Positions 10,024-22,025 of a stretch of DNA of 64,000 bases are shown here, piece by piece. Origin of the DNA: Cylindrodendrum hubeiense (Eukaryota > Ascomycota > Sordariomycetes > Hypocreales > Nectriaceae). Below the pieces are notes generated by a model. The model saw only the letters and a program-made list of their open reading frames with translations, did not search any database and was not told the DNA's origin. The position numbers and the translations under genes are program-made. The stretch lies in NCBI GenBank assembly GCA_014621425.1, contig JAANBB010000147.1:1-64000 (forward strand). Reading direction: 5' to 3'. The first letter of the stretch is position 1. Every line of letters starts with the position of its first letter.

Positions 10024-11346
10024 ATGGAGGTCAACTCCTCATGGATGGGCCCTGCCCTTGTCGCCTTTACGGTCCTGGTCGCCTTTCGGTACTCTCGCCT
10101 TCTAGGAAACCTCACCGGCGCGGCCTTCTACCGCCCGTTCCCGATTCCTGCGCATCCCGCCATCACCTGCCGGGACTGCACCGTCATCATGCCTATCGTC
10201 GATCTCGGTAACCCGCATCTTGAGCAGTGTATCCGCTCTATCTTACGCAATCGTATCCAGGCTCTCTTCCTCGTCACTGTAGGGACACAATATCGAAATC
10301 GCCTTCACGATCTCATCAGCGAGCTTCGATTTGAATTCCCCAATACTGTCATTCACGTTGGCGCGTTGCCAAAAGCTAACAAGCGCTCCCAGATTGCCCA
10401 TGCCATCCCACAAGTGACCACAGGTATTACAATCCTGTCGGATGATTGCGTCTTTTGGCCAAATCGATTCTTAACTGCTGCACTTGCCCCATTCACTGAC
10501 AGCCATGTTGGCGGCGTGGGCACCAACAAACGCATCCGTCGGGACGCTACAGGCTTCGGTTGGGAATCATTCTGGGGTTTCCTTGAAAGCGTATATTTCG
10601 AGGCGCTCAACTACGAGACACGGGCCACCAATGCCATCGACGGTTCTGTCAGTGTCATCGGCGGCCAGACTGCCCTCTACCGTACTAATATTGTCCAGAC
10701 CCCTGAATTTCTCGACGCATTCCAGAACGAGTACTTCTTCTTTGGTAAGTGTGGACCTATTGCTGCCGGTGATGACAACTTCATCACTCGTTGGCTCTTC
10801 CAGCACGATTGGCGCATTGGAATCCAGTCAACTGGCAACGCATGCGTTGAAATCCCTACCAGCACAGCATCCCAGTTCATCAGCCATTGCGATCGCCGGT
10901 CCCGAAACTCCTGGCGTTCCGACGTCACGATGCTCTTCTGTACCCCAAAGTTGTGGAAACACTACTCGTGGGGTACCTACGCCATCCACCTGTCAAATTT
11001 GTTCAACTTTCCACTTTTCTATGACGCCGCTTTGATCATATCCTTTGCTTTCACTGGATATGGAACTGAGATGCCATGGCTGTTTGCAGTCCTGGTTACA
11101 GGAATATTTCTGACCAAACTGGCAAAAGCAGTCCCGGTTTTGTTGCAAAGCCCCATGGATGTAGTCTTTATTCCTGGGCTTATCATATTCGATTATCTGC
11201 TCACCTTCTTGAAACTCAAGACTCTCTTTACCTCCTGCAACAAACACTGGGGTGGGCGTCGAGTGGCTGACCTCGAGGACGGTCCTCGGGACGAGATCGG
11301 GTGGATCTGGGGCGATGGCCACGGGATGTGGGTTCTACTGTCTTAG
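10024..11346 (+). CDS. Family 2 glycosyltransferase, Cps1/hyphal-growth GT2 type
   Basis: An intronless gene of 440 aa. One membrane helix lies at about residues 9-28, a cytosolic GT2 domain fills the middle, and two or three membrane helices lie near the C terminus (residues 320-400). GT-A motifs are visible in order: TILSDDCVFWP, GGQTALYRT, the acceptor-site motif AGDDNFITRWL, and RRSRNSWRSD, which occupies the place of the QxxRW motif of processive synthases. This is the layout of fungal Cps1-like proteins, related to Cryptococcus Cps1 and to the GT2 reported to be needed for hyphal growth in Zymoseptoria and Fusarium. The expected activity is processive synthesis of a surface polysaccharide from a UDP-sugar; the product is not known from sequence. 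The QxxRW position is not canonical here, which fits this subfamily but deserves alignment. Confidence 0.85.
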   Translation: MEVNSSWMGPALVAFTVLVAFRYSRLLGNLTGAAFYRPFPIPAHPAITCRDCTVIMPIVDLGNPHLEQCIRSILRNRIQALFLVTVGTQYRNRLHDLISELRFEFPNTVIHVGALPKANKRSQIAHAIPQVTTGITILSDDCVFWPNRFLTAALAPFTDSHVGGVGTNKRIRRDATGFGWESFWGFLESVYFEALNYETRATNAIDGSVSVIGGQTALYRTNIVQTPEFLDAFQNEYFFFGKCGPIAAGDDNFITRWLFQHDWRIGIQSTGNACVEIPTSTASQFISHCDRRSRNSWRSDVTMLFCTPKLWKHYSWGTYAIHLSNLFNFPLFYDAALIISFAFTGYGTEMPWLFAVLVTGIFLTKLAKAVPVLLQSPMDVVFIPGLIIFDYLLTFLKLKTLFTSCNKHWGGRRVADLEDGPRDEIGWIWGDGHGMWVLLS

Positions 11347-14300
11347 GTCCTTTTTGGGCGCCTAGGGCTTTCGATGATGGTATGTACTGGCCCACATAAA
11401 CTTCTGTTATTGTCGGATAACTTGGGTTCAGACTGTGCGAGGAATCATGTGGACTACGCATGGATGGCAGGATGCCTTGTTGGAGATAGTTGATTAACCC
11501 CGCGTGACAAGAGCTCATTGTGATACTCATCGTAACCGTATATTTAAAATGGTCTATTATTGATCGAAACTAATGACGATATCCCATAGATCAAGTGGCA
11601 ACACTTGCGACTTGTGGAATTTTGCTGATATTGTCTAGGGTAGAGGCCAACTCGGAGGCTGCTAGCGGCCATGCATATTTCATATTCTATATATGGATCA
11701 AAAACATGATAAAGGGCTGATTAAGGCTCAAAACATGTATGACACACTGAGTCGAGATTACTTTAAAAAAAAAGCCGACGGGTGTGTTGAGTGGGTATAT
11801 GATCACCGAATCATAGAGCAAAGGGGTAATCCAGAGTCAGGGGCTGAGTCACGTAACTTGATTTCTCGGCTGCATGAGCGGAAAACATCATCTTCTGGTG
11901 TTAAAATCGTGATAAAGCATGCAATAATATCTTTGGACAATGCTGAAATAGCTCTACTTTAAATGCCGGCTTCAAATGATCGAGTGACAGTGCAGTTGTG
12001 TTGCACCTCAAACGTGTTCAGGGGCATCCACCAAAAGTTGCCGGTTCGAAGGCTATGTCGTTGAAATCTAGTAGTGGATCCAGGTTCCCGAAATGCCGGA
12101 CAAAAAAGGGTCTCAGATAAGGTCTGGATGGATTCTGGGGTGACCCCGTGGGGATAGTTGCGCCGGCTTCATCTGTGCTCCAGGCCTCCACATCGTCCTT
12201 GTGGGTATGGGGTAATATCTAAGCCTTGTAATGGAGAGATCTATGTAGCCCATGATCTAGATAAGATGACGAGGGGTTCGATGGGCTGAATCTGGGCCAA
12301 ATGGGTCTGGGTGTCACTGACGCGAGAGTAATGATGTGTTATTTGGATGCAACCATCGCGATTGACGAGCTTGTCGGTTCGACTTTTGGGAAGGGCTTCA
12401 AATAAAGCGGTCTACATGAGCACATGATGAGATACGGACAAAGCACTTCAATTTAATGCTTTAGAGTCCCCCAACAGCCTCGTGTTGGGAACTGAGCGAG
12501 AGAGTCAAGTTGAACATCCTCCTGCCTTCCAGCTTAGACAGGATCGCCTCCCCCTCGCCCAGGGGCTGATCGTCATAATCAAGAGAATTTTACGATAGAA
12601 TCGGCGGCCTTTTCTCTTTTACGCCATCAATATTATTCTTTGGGTTGGATAAAGCCCAGACACGCCCTGAGATCACTTTGGCGATGGCCTCAGGGAGAAA
12701 AGAAAAGGGGTCAAGACTCGAACAGAGGCGACCGGCAATCTGCGGCTCTTCATGGGACAAAAGTCAAGCGGAGAGGGTTATTCTACTTCGGCGATGGCGA
12801 ATTTCAGCATTCAAGTGAGGGAATTTGCCGACCACGATTTCGTGATGTCTCGGGATCCAAGGTGGACAGCATCGACCTCCCGAGTCCGAGATTCTACAAA
12901 GACCCAGACTCTACGCAAGAGTCAGTCGATTTACGGTGCGGAACCGCAGCATGCATGCTGTCCTCAGTCGCTGGCAGCTCGTCGTTCGATGTGTTGCGGA
13001 AGACATGATGATCGTGGCCGTTTAAGGGGGCCGGCCATTGCAGAGGATGCACCCGCCGCCACTGCCGTGTTTTCCGACGAGGTGTTCCCTGCGAGTTGCA
13101 CACCCATTCAAATCACCAATACATTGGTACCGGTTGAGTGATCAAGCTTAAGAGTAAGGACGGGAAAAGCCAATGCATGCAATGGACAACGATACTTGAA
13201 ATGAATAAGGGGAGTGTTCATCCTGCAGCAGGCGGTGAACGGTAGGGTGCTACTCAAAGTTGACCTCGTCCACCATGAAGGACACTTGTACGGCATAGTC
13301 GGTTGTGCCCTTCTCAGGCAGACATTACCATAACCGAGGTTGAGAATATATGGAGTCGGTTGATGTGAGAACTGACCCACGATGTTCCACGGCCGAACAG
13401 ATTACATCCTGTCCCGTCTCACCCCAACCCACGCACGTTCACAAAACACAACCTAGCACTCGGTTCAATGGAAGTTGCCCGAATAGGCGAATGAGGCAAG
13501 TCGTCCTTGCTTGCTTGAACACCCTGGCTACCGAGAGAAAACGCAACAGTGACGATGAGTATTCATGGACCGAGGATAGCATGGTCGCATCATCCACTGG
13601 CGAATTCTCGGCCGAGGAGCGGTCGGCGAGCGACATAAGCTAAAATTTTGCTAGCGACTTGGATTGGGCCTTGAATTCACAGAGGTTAAGGCGGCAGTAG
13701 CGAGACAACGAGAGAGCGAAGAGGCGCCGTTATTTCAGATGATTTCTCATCTCGGGCTTTATGGACATTTGATGCCCAGCTTCTATTAGAGCTGGGTGTG
13801 ATGGACCCTCACTGATAAATCACTTAAGCGTCCTGAGATTGAAGCACAGCTAAGAACTTTGATGGCCAGGCGAAGCAGCCTGTGTGTGGTTTTGGTACCT
13901 ACCGCTCGATGGTTTGGTGATTCTTCATGGCAGGCCGATTAGGCTCCGGGATTTGAAGTCCGGGTGTCTCCAACAGGGCTCCAGCAGGGGCGCGTCGGTC
14001 CGGCGGTGGTGGCTCCCATGGGTTGGGAGGCTAACGGCAATGTGCGTGGTATTGGCAGATCGCAACCCTGGCCCTTGACCCTTGGCACTTGGCACTTGGC
14101 ACACTTTGCCTCGCGGCTCTTCGAGCCTTGGCTGGCATAGGGCGTATGTGCCTGCGCTTGTGCTTGGGTGTGTGGCGAGTGAAATTGTAAACATCTCTGG
14201 AAACCAGAGAGAGCTATGCTTCTTGTTAGAGTCTACGGAATCAGCAGTCGACGAGCTGGTAATGGTCACTTGTACAGATGGACGCTCTGCCCTGGTTTTC

Positions 14301-15221
14301 ATTGTCTGGAACACACCCTGACGCGTGAGCTAATAATGGCAGCAGCCGCAATCGAAATGGCAATGCGGTGACGGAGTTCCCTCGGGGAGTGTGACACGGC
14401 GATTCCGCAGGCGGAACGCGCTGAGACAATGACCGCGGAGCTGAGCTCATACGATAGTGGAGCTCGATGGGTCCCTCACCCGTCACCACGCGTGGGCTCC
14501 TAGCGCTGCCGACAGCGTCGATTCGCACGATCTCTGGAAGAGCGAATGTGGTGAGAGGGAAGCTAGCGCTGACCTGGATAATTTTCCCGTCCGAGACGCA
14601 ATATGGGCCGCGACAGGGGTTGATTTGATGGACCTTGCACAAGCAGAGGAATGGGTTTGGAGGTCGTATTCTGGCCGGAGGCGTTAGAAAGCCACGAAGA
14701 GAGAGGACTGAAGCGGAAATACGGATAACTGAGGGAGAGGAAAGCGAAGGCGTGTTAGGGCACGGGTGCAAACAAGGTTGTTGGGGTGCGTTGTTGGCTG
14801 CAGAAGGAGCAAAAAGGAAGCAGGCCGAGATAGAGTCAGAGGCCAGGCAGGAGCGATTGGGGGTGGCGGCGCCCTGTGTTCCTGCACCTGCCTGCACCTG
14901 AACTCGGGCTGGCGCTTGCCCTGCACTCGACCTGCACCCGACCTGCACTAGCTGTGTGCCAGCTCCGGGTGAGAAACAGGAAACAAGCTCCTGGGAGGCT
15001 CCTTGCACCTGTTGTTTCTGGAATACGCTCAGCCCCTTAGTACATACCCAGACGGGGCGCCTGCATCGAGTGGCGTGGCCCGAGTCGCGAGTTCGTCCCA
15101 TTCCCGCCGCCTGGAAAAAGAGCCGCAGCTGCGGCGAACGCCATTGCGGCCCGCCAACCTGGCTGGACACAACGCCTCACTCAACGTCGGTGTCACTACT
15201 GGGAATCCGGTCCGACCTGGG

Positions 15222-15276
15222 CGCTACTACGTAATGATTCCACCTCGTGGCCGTCTCTTTGCTACGTAGTATTGCC
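15222..15276. repeat. Short inverted repeat around TACTACGTA
   Basis: The sequence GCTACTACGTAATG near 15222-15235 is mirrored by TGCTACGTAGTATTGCC near 15260-15276, giving imperfect inverted arms that share TACTACGTA. The same palindrome recurs at 29323 and 52274. It may be a remnant of a small inverted-repeat element or coincidence. Confidence 0.3.
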
Positions 15277-18200
15277 TCCCCCCAACACCCGACATCGGGG
15301 CTTGGTTTGGGAGAAAGCAGATTGTCCATCGAGCCCAACGACGGAGGCGTGGAAAATTAGAGGGACTGCCTGACAGGGCCCTGCAAGCCGCCATCGCCAA
15401 GATGTTGTGCCGTACCACCCTAGCAATGCGGCTCCGTTTGAGAGGGTCCCAGCCGCCAGGTCCCATGTCCGAGTGCTCGAACAGCCGGAGACCGACCGTT
15501 TACCGAGGATAACTTTCAGGCCGCCTCTGCCTCTTGTATCCAGCTATTCAGGATTCCAGCTGGCAGGGGGGCCCGGGAAACCCTCTCGCAACAGGGCAGT
15601 GGAAGACACGGAGGGCGCACGTTGTTCGATTTCACACTTCGACGGGCTACGTTCCAGCCGACGGGCAGCATTGCCACTGCCTGGCAACGGCTTACACGAG
15701 GTTTGGGAGGCAATGGGAACAGGAAACCCAGGCATTCCCTTGCTTGTCTGATCAGGCCACCATGCGCAAAACATGCACTGCGCGGATGTGTGTGTGTGAG
15801 CCCGGCGCCACCCATGCAATCCTTTTGGTTGCCACATGGTTTCTTGTGCAAGGCCGTTGCGGCCCCGACGGCAATCTCTCACGGGCGACGGTTAATGCCG
15901 TGTGCTCTGAGCTGATGAGGGAGACGCGCATGAGCTGCGAGGCGACTGCACTCTGTTATTGCCGCAGCCCTCCCTCTTTCTTGCATGCTCTCTGTGGCTA
16001 TCTGCTCACCGCACCGGAGAGTTTTCATGAGCGAGAGAGGGTGGCGTGAACCCCGCTGCGGAAAGCTGGACAAGGGGGACATCTCCAATTTTCGTGAGGA
16101 GAGGAGGGTTTTGCCAAGACAACTGAGCCCTTCTCCAATTTTCGCCTGGCGATTTGGAGAAGCGGACGTCATTTATTCAACGTCGTCCAAGTCGAAAAGA
16201 CATCGCGGCGAGGCTGTGGGCCGATTTGTTCTAGAATACCGCTATTTAGATTAGTTGGAACTCCCCTTCGATTTCTCAGGGACCAGCAATATACAGAGCG
16301 GAACCGATGGGAAAAGCAACACGGATATGTCGGCGCGGTGCAAAACGACCTGCGGGCTAATCTCCAACAACCGCGCGAGCAACAGGTCCCTCCCCCAGGG
16401 ACCCCCACTTTTTGGGATTGACAGGTCGAACAAAGAGGCCAACAGGTGTACATCTGTACGGAGTACAATGCCTCAGATGTAGGTAATCATCATCAGCATG
16501 TTCATCTAGATTGTGAGACAAAGAACGCGTCCCTGGATATTCGGTTAACTCTAGTCCCCGGATTTTAATGATGGGCTGCAGCATCTTCAATACCACAACC
16601 CACCACAAGTCTCGACGCTCTCGACGTTCTTAACGCTCTCGACACCAGCGACTCTCTTCTTTCTCTTCTCTCTCTCCTTTCGGTACCTAGCCGATCTCCG
16701 TCGACATGATCCCTGTATGCGGCGCAAAAATCCCGAAACGGTATACCCGGCCAATCAGGTCCGAGCCCACTGTCAATCAACGTCACATCCGGTGTGAGGC
16801 GCTGGAGTGACGCCCCTGTGTCCCTCTTTTGCTGCGCTGCGCAGCCATTTTCTCTCCTCGGCCCCCCACTTTGAATCTCCACTGCAGAACCCACTTGCCC
16901 ACCTCAGCGGAGACTGCTGTCTAAGTGACGTCTGCGAGTTAGGCCTTGAGCGTTGAGCGGCCTGCGAGAATGAGCCCACGGATGGCGAGAGATGCAAAAA
17001 TTGCGAATTGCCGGTCATTCTGTTCCGTGTGTCAACAGAGGATGGCTCAAAAGGGAAACTGATGATGAAAGGCTCCATGCTACACAAGGTCATCCCAGGG
17101 CAGACAGCTTGCCTTTGGTCCGGCGCAGGCAAATAAAAATGGGGATGTTTTATTTCAGTATTACCGAGGATCTGTCATGGCTGCTATCTCGTCATCTTCC
17201 TCTTTTCATCTCATTGTACCCTCTTCCCTCGGTTCCCTCTTATTTCCTCCTCTTCCCATGTCCCTCGCTGCCCCCAAATCTGTCGCCTACAAAAAGTTCC
17301 AGCCACCTGCGTTCCCCTCTCCGCCAACCCCTGTTGGTCGGGCCCTGGACGGCTATTTCGATTTTTGGGGTAATTGGCCGTTCCCCTCGTTGCGCCTGAG
17401 CTCTGCTCCTTTTCATCCCTTCTCCTCTTCTTGCTCAACTTTGTTCTGTGTTCATTGTTTCATACTGTTTACGCAGCTGGTATGAGCTGGGTCGCTGGTA
17501 TCAAGTCATATCTGTGCCACGGAATGGCTGCCTTGGAGACAGCGCGAAGGAATGGTTCCTGCAATGTCGCCGTGGACGTAGAATTGGAGACGGCCTGCCT
17601 AAGCATCAACCATGAATTTGAAGCTTGGCTTTCCCCATCCGATTGGCTCGGATTTGCAACGTAATTTTGGACCTGGACCTGCCGCTATGACGAGGCGATG
17701 CTTTGAAACCACGACCTTAGAAAACCTCCGTAATACTTGATCGCAATTCTCTGCTTACACACAAATCCGCACGTCTTGTCGCTGATCAACCACAAAACAC
17801 GACACAGGCCTCGGGGAACTGCTCCTCCCCAGTCCAAAACAGGGCAAAGGCCACCGAGTGGTCTCCATCACTTCTCCATAGTCCCAGAATCCGGCCGCTT
17901 TGTTGGGCCCCGCGTCCACGTACACTCAGACCGACGCCTCCATCCGCGTGCGCCGTCTCGTCGTCGCTTGGCCTGTTCCCTCCTTGTTGTCTCCGCCTCG
18001 CTTTATCGCCTCTCGCCCTCTTGCTCACTAAACCCAGCATCATGACCAGGATGCAGAGCCTTGCGCATCTCCCTCCCCGCGTCCAGGTGCCTGTCCTCGG
18101 GTCACAGATGCACCCCATCCTACCAGACACTGCCCATTCATCAGCAACCCCGACCTGTTCTCCTCTTCTCCGCGTCTCGAGCTTACTCCTCTTGTCGTTC

Positions 18201-19502
18201 ACGCCTCTCTCCCCCGCTTGACACACCCCTAAACACTTACCGACCTCATATCCCGAACAGCTGGCTGGTCTTGTCCGTCAGGAATCCGAGCTTCCATTGC
18301 CTCCGCCCTGTTCTACTCCCTTGTCCTCTTGCCTCCTCTGATACGTACGCCCCTCCAGAGAGGGTACCGAGGTTTGCCCCAACGGCGACTCGGTGTCAAA
18401 GTCATCCCGCGGATCCACGAGTTTGACCGTCGTTAGCCATCAGCCATAGCCATGAGCCAAGAAAGGGCATGTACCGTCCCCAACACAAGCCGTCACCTCA
18501 AATTGGCGCTCGGAGTTCCTGGACAAGACGGATAAGGCCGCAACGGCGGTGCCTTAGCGGTCGTGTTAGTGGTACCTGACCCATCATTATCCGCTCCTCG
18601 CGGCTTTCTTGATGTCTGGGCTTCGTTTCTTCTCACCATTCTCCGTCCATAGACGTCTGCTACCCCGAATTTCGATGCTAATTCTTACAATTCCTGCCGA
18701 AACGACGAGTTCTGCTCATCTCCAGGCCCGTTTCCTTCCGCCTCTCCATTTCTCCCAAAATCTCTGTTGTACTTCTCCCGTTTATTCCGCTTCATCCATC
18801 CCTCCCTCCCATCTCCATGCGTCCGTGTCGTCGAGGTAGCCGTCTGACCCGTTCTCTCCCCTCATCTCGTGCCATCTCCATGCAATACCCCATGATTATC
18901 ATGGTCCATGATCCTACCATGGCCAATTCACCATGCTAACCGCCGTTTCGTGCCGTGCGCATCCATCCCAACATCCATAAACACCCTTGGCATCCATTCA
19001 TCCAGACCCAGCCCTGCACCAAAGACCCCAGAACAAGATATCCCAACCCCTGTTCCCTCATCTTTCTCCACCTCCTCCGCTCTCCTCCGTTCTACTTCTC
19101 CCCACTTCGTCTCCTCCACTGACCATCCCCTCTCCACTATTGTCACCTCGCCTCCACTCCTCCTACTCTCTTCTCCTAGAGACACTAACGACAGCCACCA
19201 CGTTCCCCTTGCTCGGTCTGGTCCCCTCTCTCTGGGCTCCCCTCCCCAGACTGCATACGACAAATCTCACCAAATCTTTGTCTCAAAGGGTCCGTCCGCA
19301 GCTTGGGACTGGTCTTTAAAACCCTATCTCCCTCCCCACCCTTTCCCCAGACTTCTTCTCCGCGTCACTATCCTGTTTCTTGCTCTTCAAGTTTGCTCTC
19401 TTCCTCCCCTTGCGAGCTAGTCTCCCCACCACGTATACGTACCGTACCCCTGGTCGGTCCCTCCACTGTCACCCCATCAGGTCCCAAACTCAAACTCCAA
19501 CC

Positions 19503-19512
19503 TATATATATA
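19503..19512 (+). promoter_or_regulatory. TATA-like element of the GPR1/FUN34/YaaH gene
   Basis: A run of five TA dinucleotides lies about 75 bases upstream of the ATG at 19588. This would make the mRNA leader short, with the long CT-rich stretch before it being promoter rather than 5' UTR. Confidence 0.4.
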
Positions 19513-19587
19513 CATCCCATATTCCGCCAACCTCCGTCGACCTTCTTCCACCATTGGATACCATATACCTCCTACAACACATTCAAA

Positions 19588-20575
19588 ATGGCCGACCGCA
19601 TTCACCACGACTCTCACCACGACTCTCACAACGACTCGGACAAGACGCTCGACCGCCACAGCAATGACGCTCTCCAACATCATCACCATCACCACGACTA
19701 CCCTCAGATGAACCCAGAATGGGCTCCAGCCGCGGGCGGCTCCCTCCATCCAGGGATGTGGAAGCCCTATGAGCACCGCAAATTCGCCAACCCAGCACCC
19801 CTAGGCCTGAGTGCCTTCGCCCTCACCACTTTCGTCCTGTCCTGCTGCAACATGCACGTCCGTGGCGAGTCTGCTCCCAATATCGCCGTGCCCTTGGCTT
19901 TCGCCTATGGCGGCGTCGTCCAGCTGCTTGCCGGCATGTGGTATGTTGTATCTTCGCTTTTTCTCGACGAGCCTCTTCGACTAATGCGCTTCCCAGGGAG
20001 ATGGCTGTCGGTAACACCTTCGGTGCTACTGCTTTATCCTCGTATGGTGGCTTCTGGATCTCCTACGGCCTCCTTCTTACACCCACTTGGAACGTTCTTG
20101 GGACAGATGGCCCCTACGAAGGCGATACTGGCTCCGTGATGGGATTCTTCCTCACCGGCTGGTTCATCTTCACCACCATCTTGCTGATCTGCACCCTGAG
20201 GTCTACCGTCGCCTTCTTTCTCCTCTTCTTCACCCTTGACATCTGCTTCCTCCTACTCGCCTGCGAGAATTACGCGCACGACCTAGGCAACGAAGATGCC
20301 AGACTTGCGCTCCAGAAAGCAGCTGGTCTGTTTGGGTTCCTAGCGGCCTTCATGGCCTGGTACAATGCACTGGCCGGCATTCAAGACAGCAGGTTCGTCA
20401 CCCCCTTTAGCCCCCCGCCGCAGTGCCGGGCCGAAAAGAAAAATCCACATGGAACCCACTTGTTAACATGTTATCTCGTAGCAACTCCTTCTTCCAGGTC
20501 CCTGTCTTTCACTTTCCCTGGTCCGACAAGGGCCTAGAGCAGCGAAAGCAGAAGAGCGAGCGTGCCCTGGCATAA
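19588..20575 (+). CDS. GPR1/FUN34/YaaH family acetate/ammonium transporter-like protein with His-rich N terminus
   Basis: Three exons read 19588-19940, 19997-20392 and 20482-20575 (280 aa); introns are 56 and 89 nt. The family signature [15 protein letters not shown] starts helix 1 at about residue 71, and six hydrophobic segments follow. The spliced C terminus, [16 protein letters not shown], is the conserved family ending. Members include yeast Ady2/Ato proteins and Aspergillus AcpA; they move acetate or have been linked to ammonium export across the plasma membrane. The N-terminal 45 residues are unusually rich in His and Asp, with repeated [14 protein letters not shown] units and a run of six histidines near residue 31. 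The start at 19588 follows TTCAAA and is the first ATG of the family-like protein; further upstream frame is open but Pro/Ser-rich and unlike the family. Confidence 0.9.
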
Positions 20576-22025
20576 ATCGCGTGACGGAAATATTTTGTCG
20601 CGTGACGCAACGTCGTCTCTTATCACGGCTTATGACTCGAAATCAACAATAGATAAGATCGGACTGCCCCGAATATGGACTGCCCGACTATGGACTGGTG
20701 GAGGTATTTTGGAATGGGGCCTGGATGCTTTTCTCCTTCACCGGCCTGCATCGCTTGATGCGTTTCTCTCTCTCTATAAATCCGGTGCCGCTGCCATTGC
20801 GGGCGCGGCTGGTATATTGGCGGCGATAATGTTTTTTTAATCGGCTGGGGATTGTACCTACGTTTCTGCGCAAAGTTAAAAAAGAGATGACTGCTAGAAA
20901 CCGGACGCTTTCATTGACCGAATCTCACGTTGCGTGGTACGAGAACGAGAGCCAAGTATTTCGCCGAGAAAGGGTAATATCGCCCGTCCCCGTCGGCTGC
21001 GGGTACTGGATGCGACACGCCCCGAACACGTTGTCTGCAAGGGAAGGATTGGAAGACCGAATGGAAGGAAACCAGGAAACCAGGAAACAGGTTGGGAACG
21101 GCTCCACCCGCCATCGGAGTGCGCGAAGGTCTCGATTAAGCTGCTGCGGCCCAAACCGATCGATACCCCCCCGCCGGTTCGTTTATATCTGCCGGGGGAC
21201 AGCGCCATGCAGACGAGTCGCCCTGCTCCACCGAGCCATCGGGCAACGACCGATATCGCAGGGTCCGTGACCACGTCGCTACTTGGCAGCGGACTCGGGC
21301 CAGACGCCAGACGCCAAACACAGGGGGGGCTTGGGACGCAAGGGTTGGCTGCGCGCGTTATTTTCGCTTCACGAGGTCATCTCCGCGGCGTTGGTCGGAG
21401 ATCGAGAGGGCATTGATGCTTCTTCCATAGCGTACGTCCGAGATGAGGCTCCGACCATCAGCCGCAGGTGCCGGGGGCCCCAAGTGGGGCCGGGATCTGG
21501 CGTCATATCGGGATCGTCCCACAGCCCGGCGCCCACCCCTCCACAACGGGCCGGGGGGGTCCGGCACTCTGCGGAGCGCCTCCCACCACCCAACCCGTAT
21601 CTCAAGACGATTCTTTTTCACAGATTGATATCAAGCCATCTCTCCATCCTCGTTGTGCCGTTTTTCTTCCTCGCTGCTCTCCATATGTGCGCTCGCGACG
21701 AGGACACCGTGTCTGTCCGAAGCTTGGGCTCAATGCGTCATCGTCGCATCGTACGATGCGGTCCCAGCTTGCCCACTTTACACAGTAATCGCCTGATGCC
21801 ACGCCCACGAGTCCGCCCACGCTTCTGGCCGTCTCTCGATTCTCGCCCTGGTTGTACCACCCGGTTGCACCATAACCAGGCCATGCATCCCGTCAGAGGC
21901 CAAGCCAAACTGAGCTGAGTTGTCTGCAGGCTGCGTTGATGACGACCACCACAACATCCGTATAAACCGCCGATACCGCCCGGCTGTCCTTGTTCCGATC
22001 TCCGATCCTCCCCCTCATTTCATCA
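20576..22025. other. Intergenic region upstream of the fumarate reductase gene
   Basis: This 1.45-kb GC-rich stretch holds no gene I can support. TATAAA lies at 21961-21966, 65 bases before the ATG at 22026. The several long overlapping frames at 20.9-21.9 kb on both strands have low-complexity Arg/Pro-rich products and match nothing. Confidence 0.5.
21961..21966 (+). promoter_or_regulatory. TATA box of the fumarate reductase gene
   Basis: TATAAA lies 65 bases upstream of the first in-frame ATG. If used, transcription could begin close to, or downstream of, that ATG, which bears on which of the in-frame starts is translated. Confidence 0.4.

Larger units (their letters stand above)
11347..19587. 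other. Long region with no supportable gene (8.2 kb)
   Basis: I find no recognisable protein, splice-supported gene or RNA gene here. Composition changes along it: AT-richer with G-rich patches at 11.4-12.6 kb, GC-rich at 13.9-16.2 kb, and strongly pyrimidine-rich on the plus strand from about 17.1 to 19.55 kb. That low-purine composition lowers stop-codon frequency and explains the many overlapping open frames, for example 14241-15170 (minus, starts with GTG) and 18908-19420 (plus). A rapidly evolving or multi-intron gene could be hidden, and transcript data would settle it. The last 2 kb probably contains the promoter of the transporter at 19588. Confidence 0.5.

Noticed and set aside
12035..12060. 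GGTTCGAAGGC resembling a tRNA B box
   Set aside because: No matching A box, acceptor stem or cloverleaf could be drawn around it.
14241..15170. 309-codon open frame on the minus strand
   Set aside because: It begins with GTG, has Cys/Ser/Pro-rich low-complexity content without any family motif, and lies in GC-rich DNA where stop codons are scarce.
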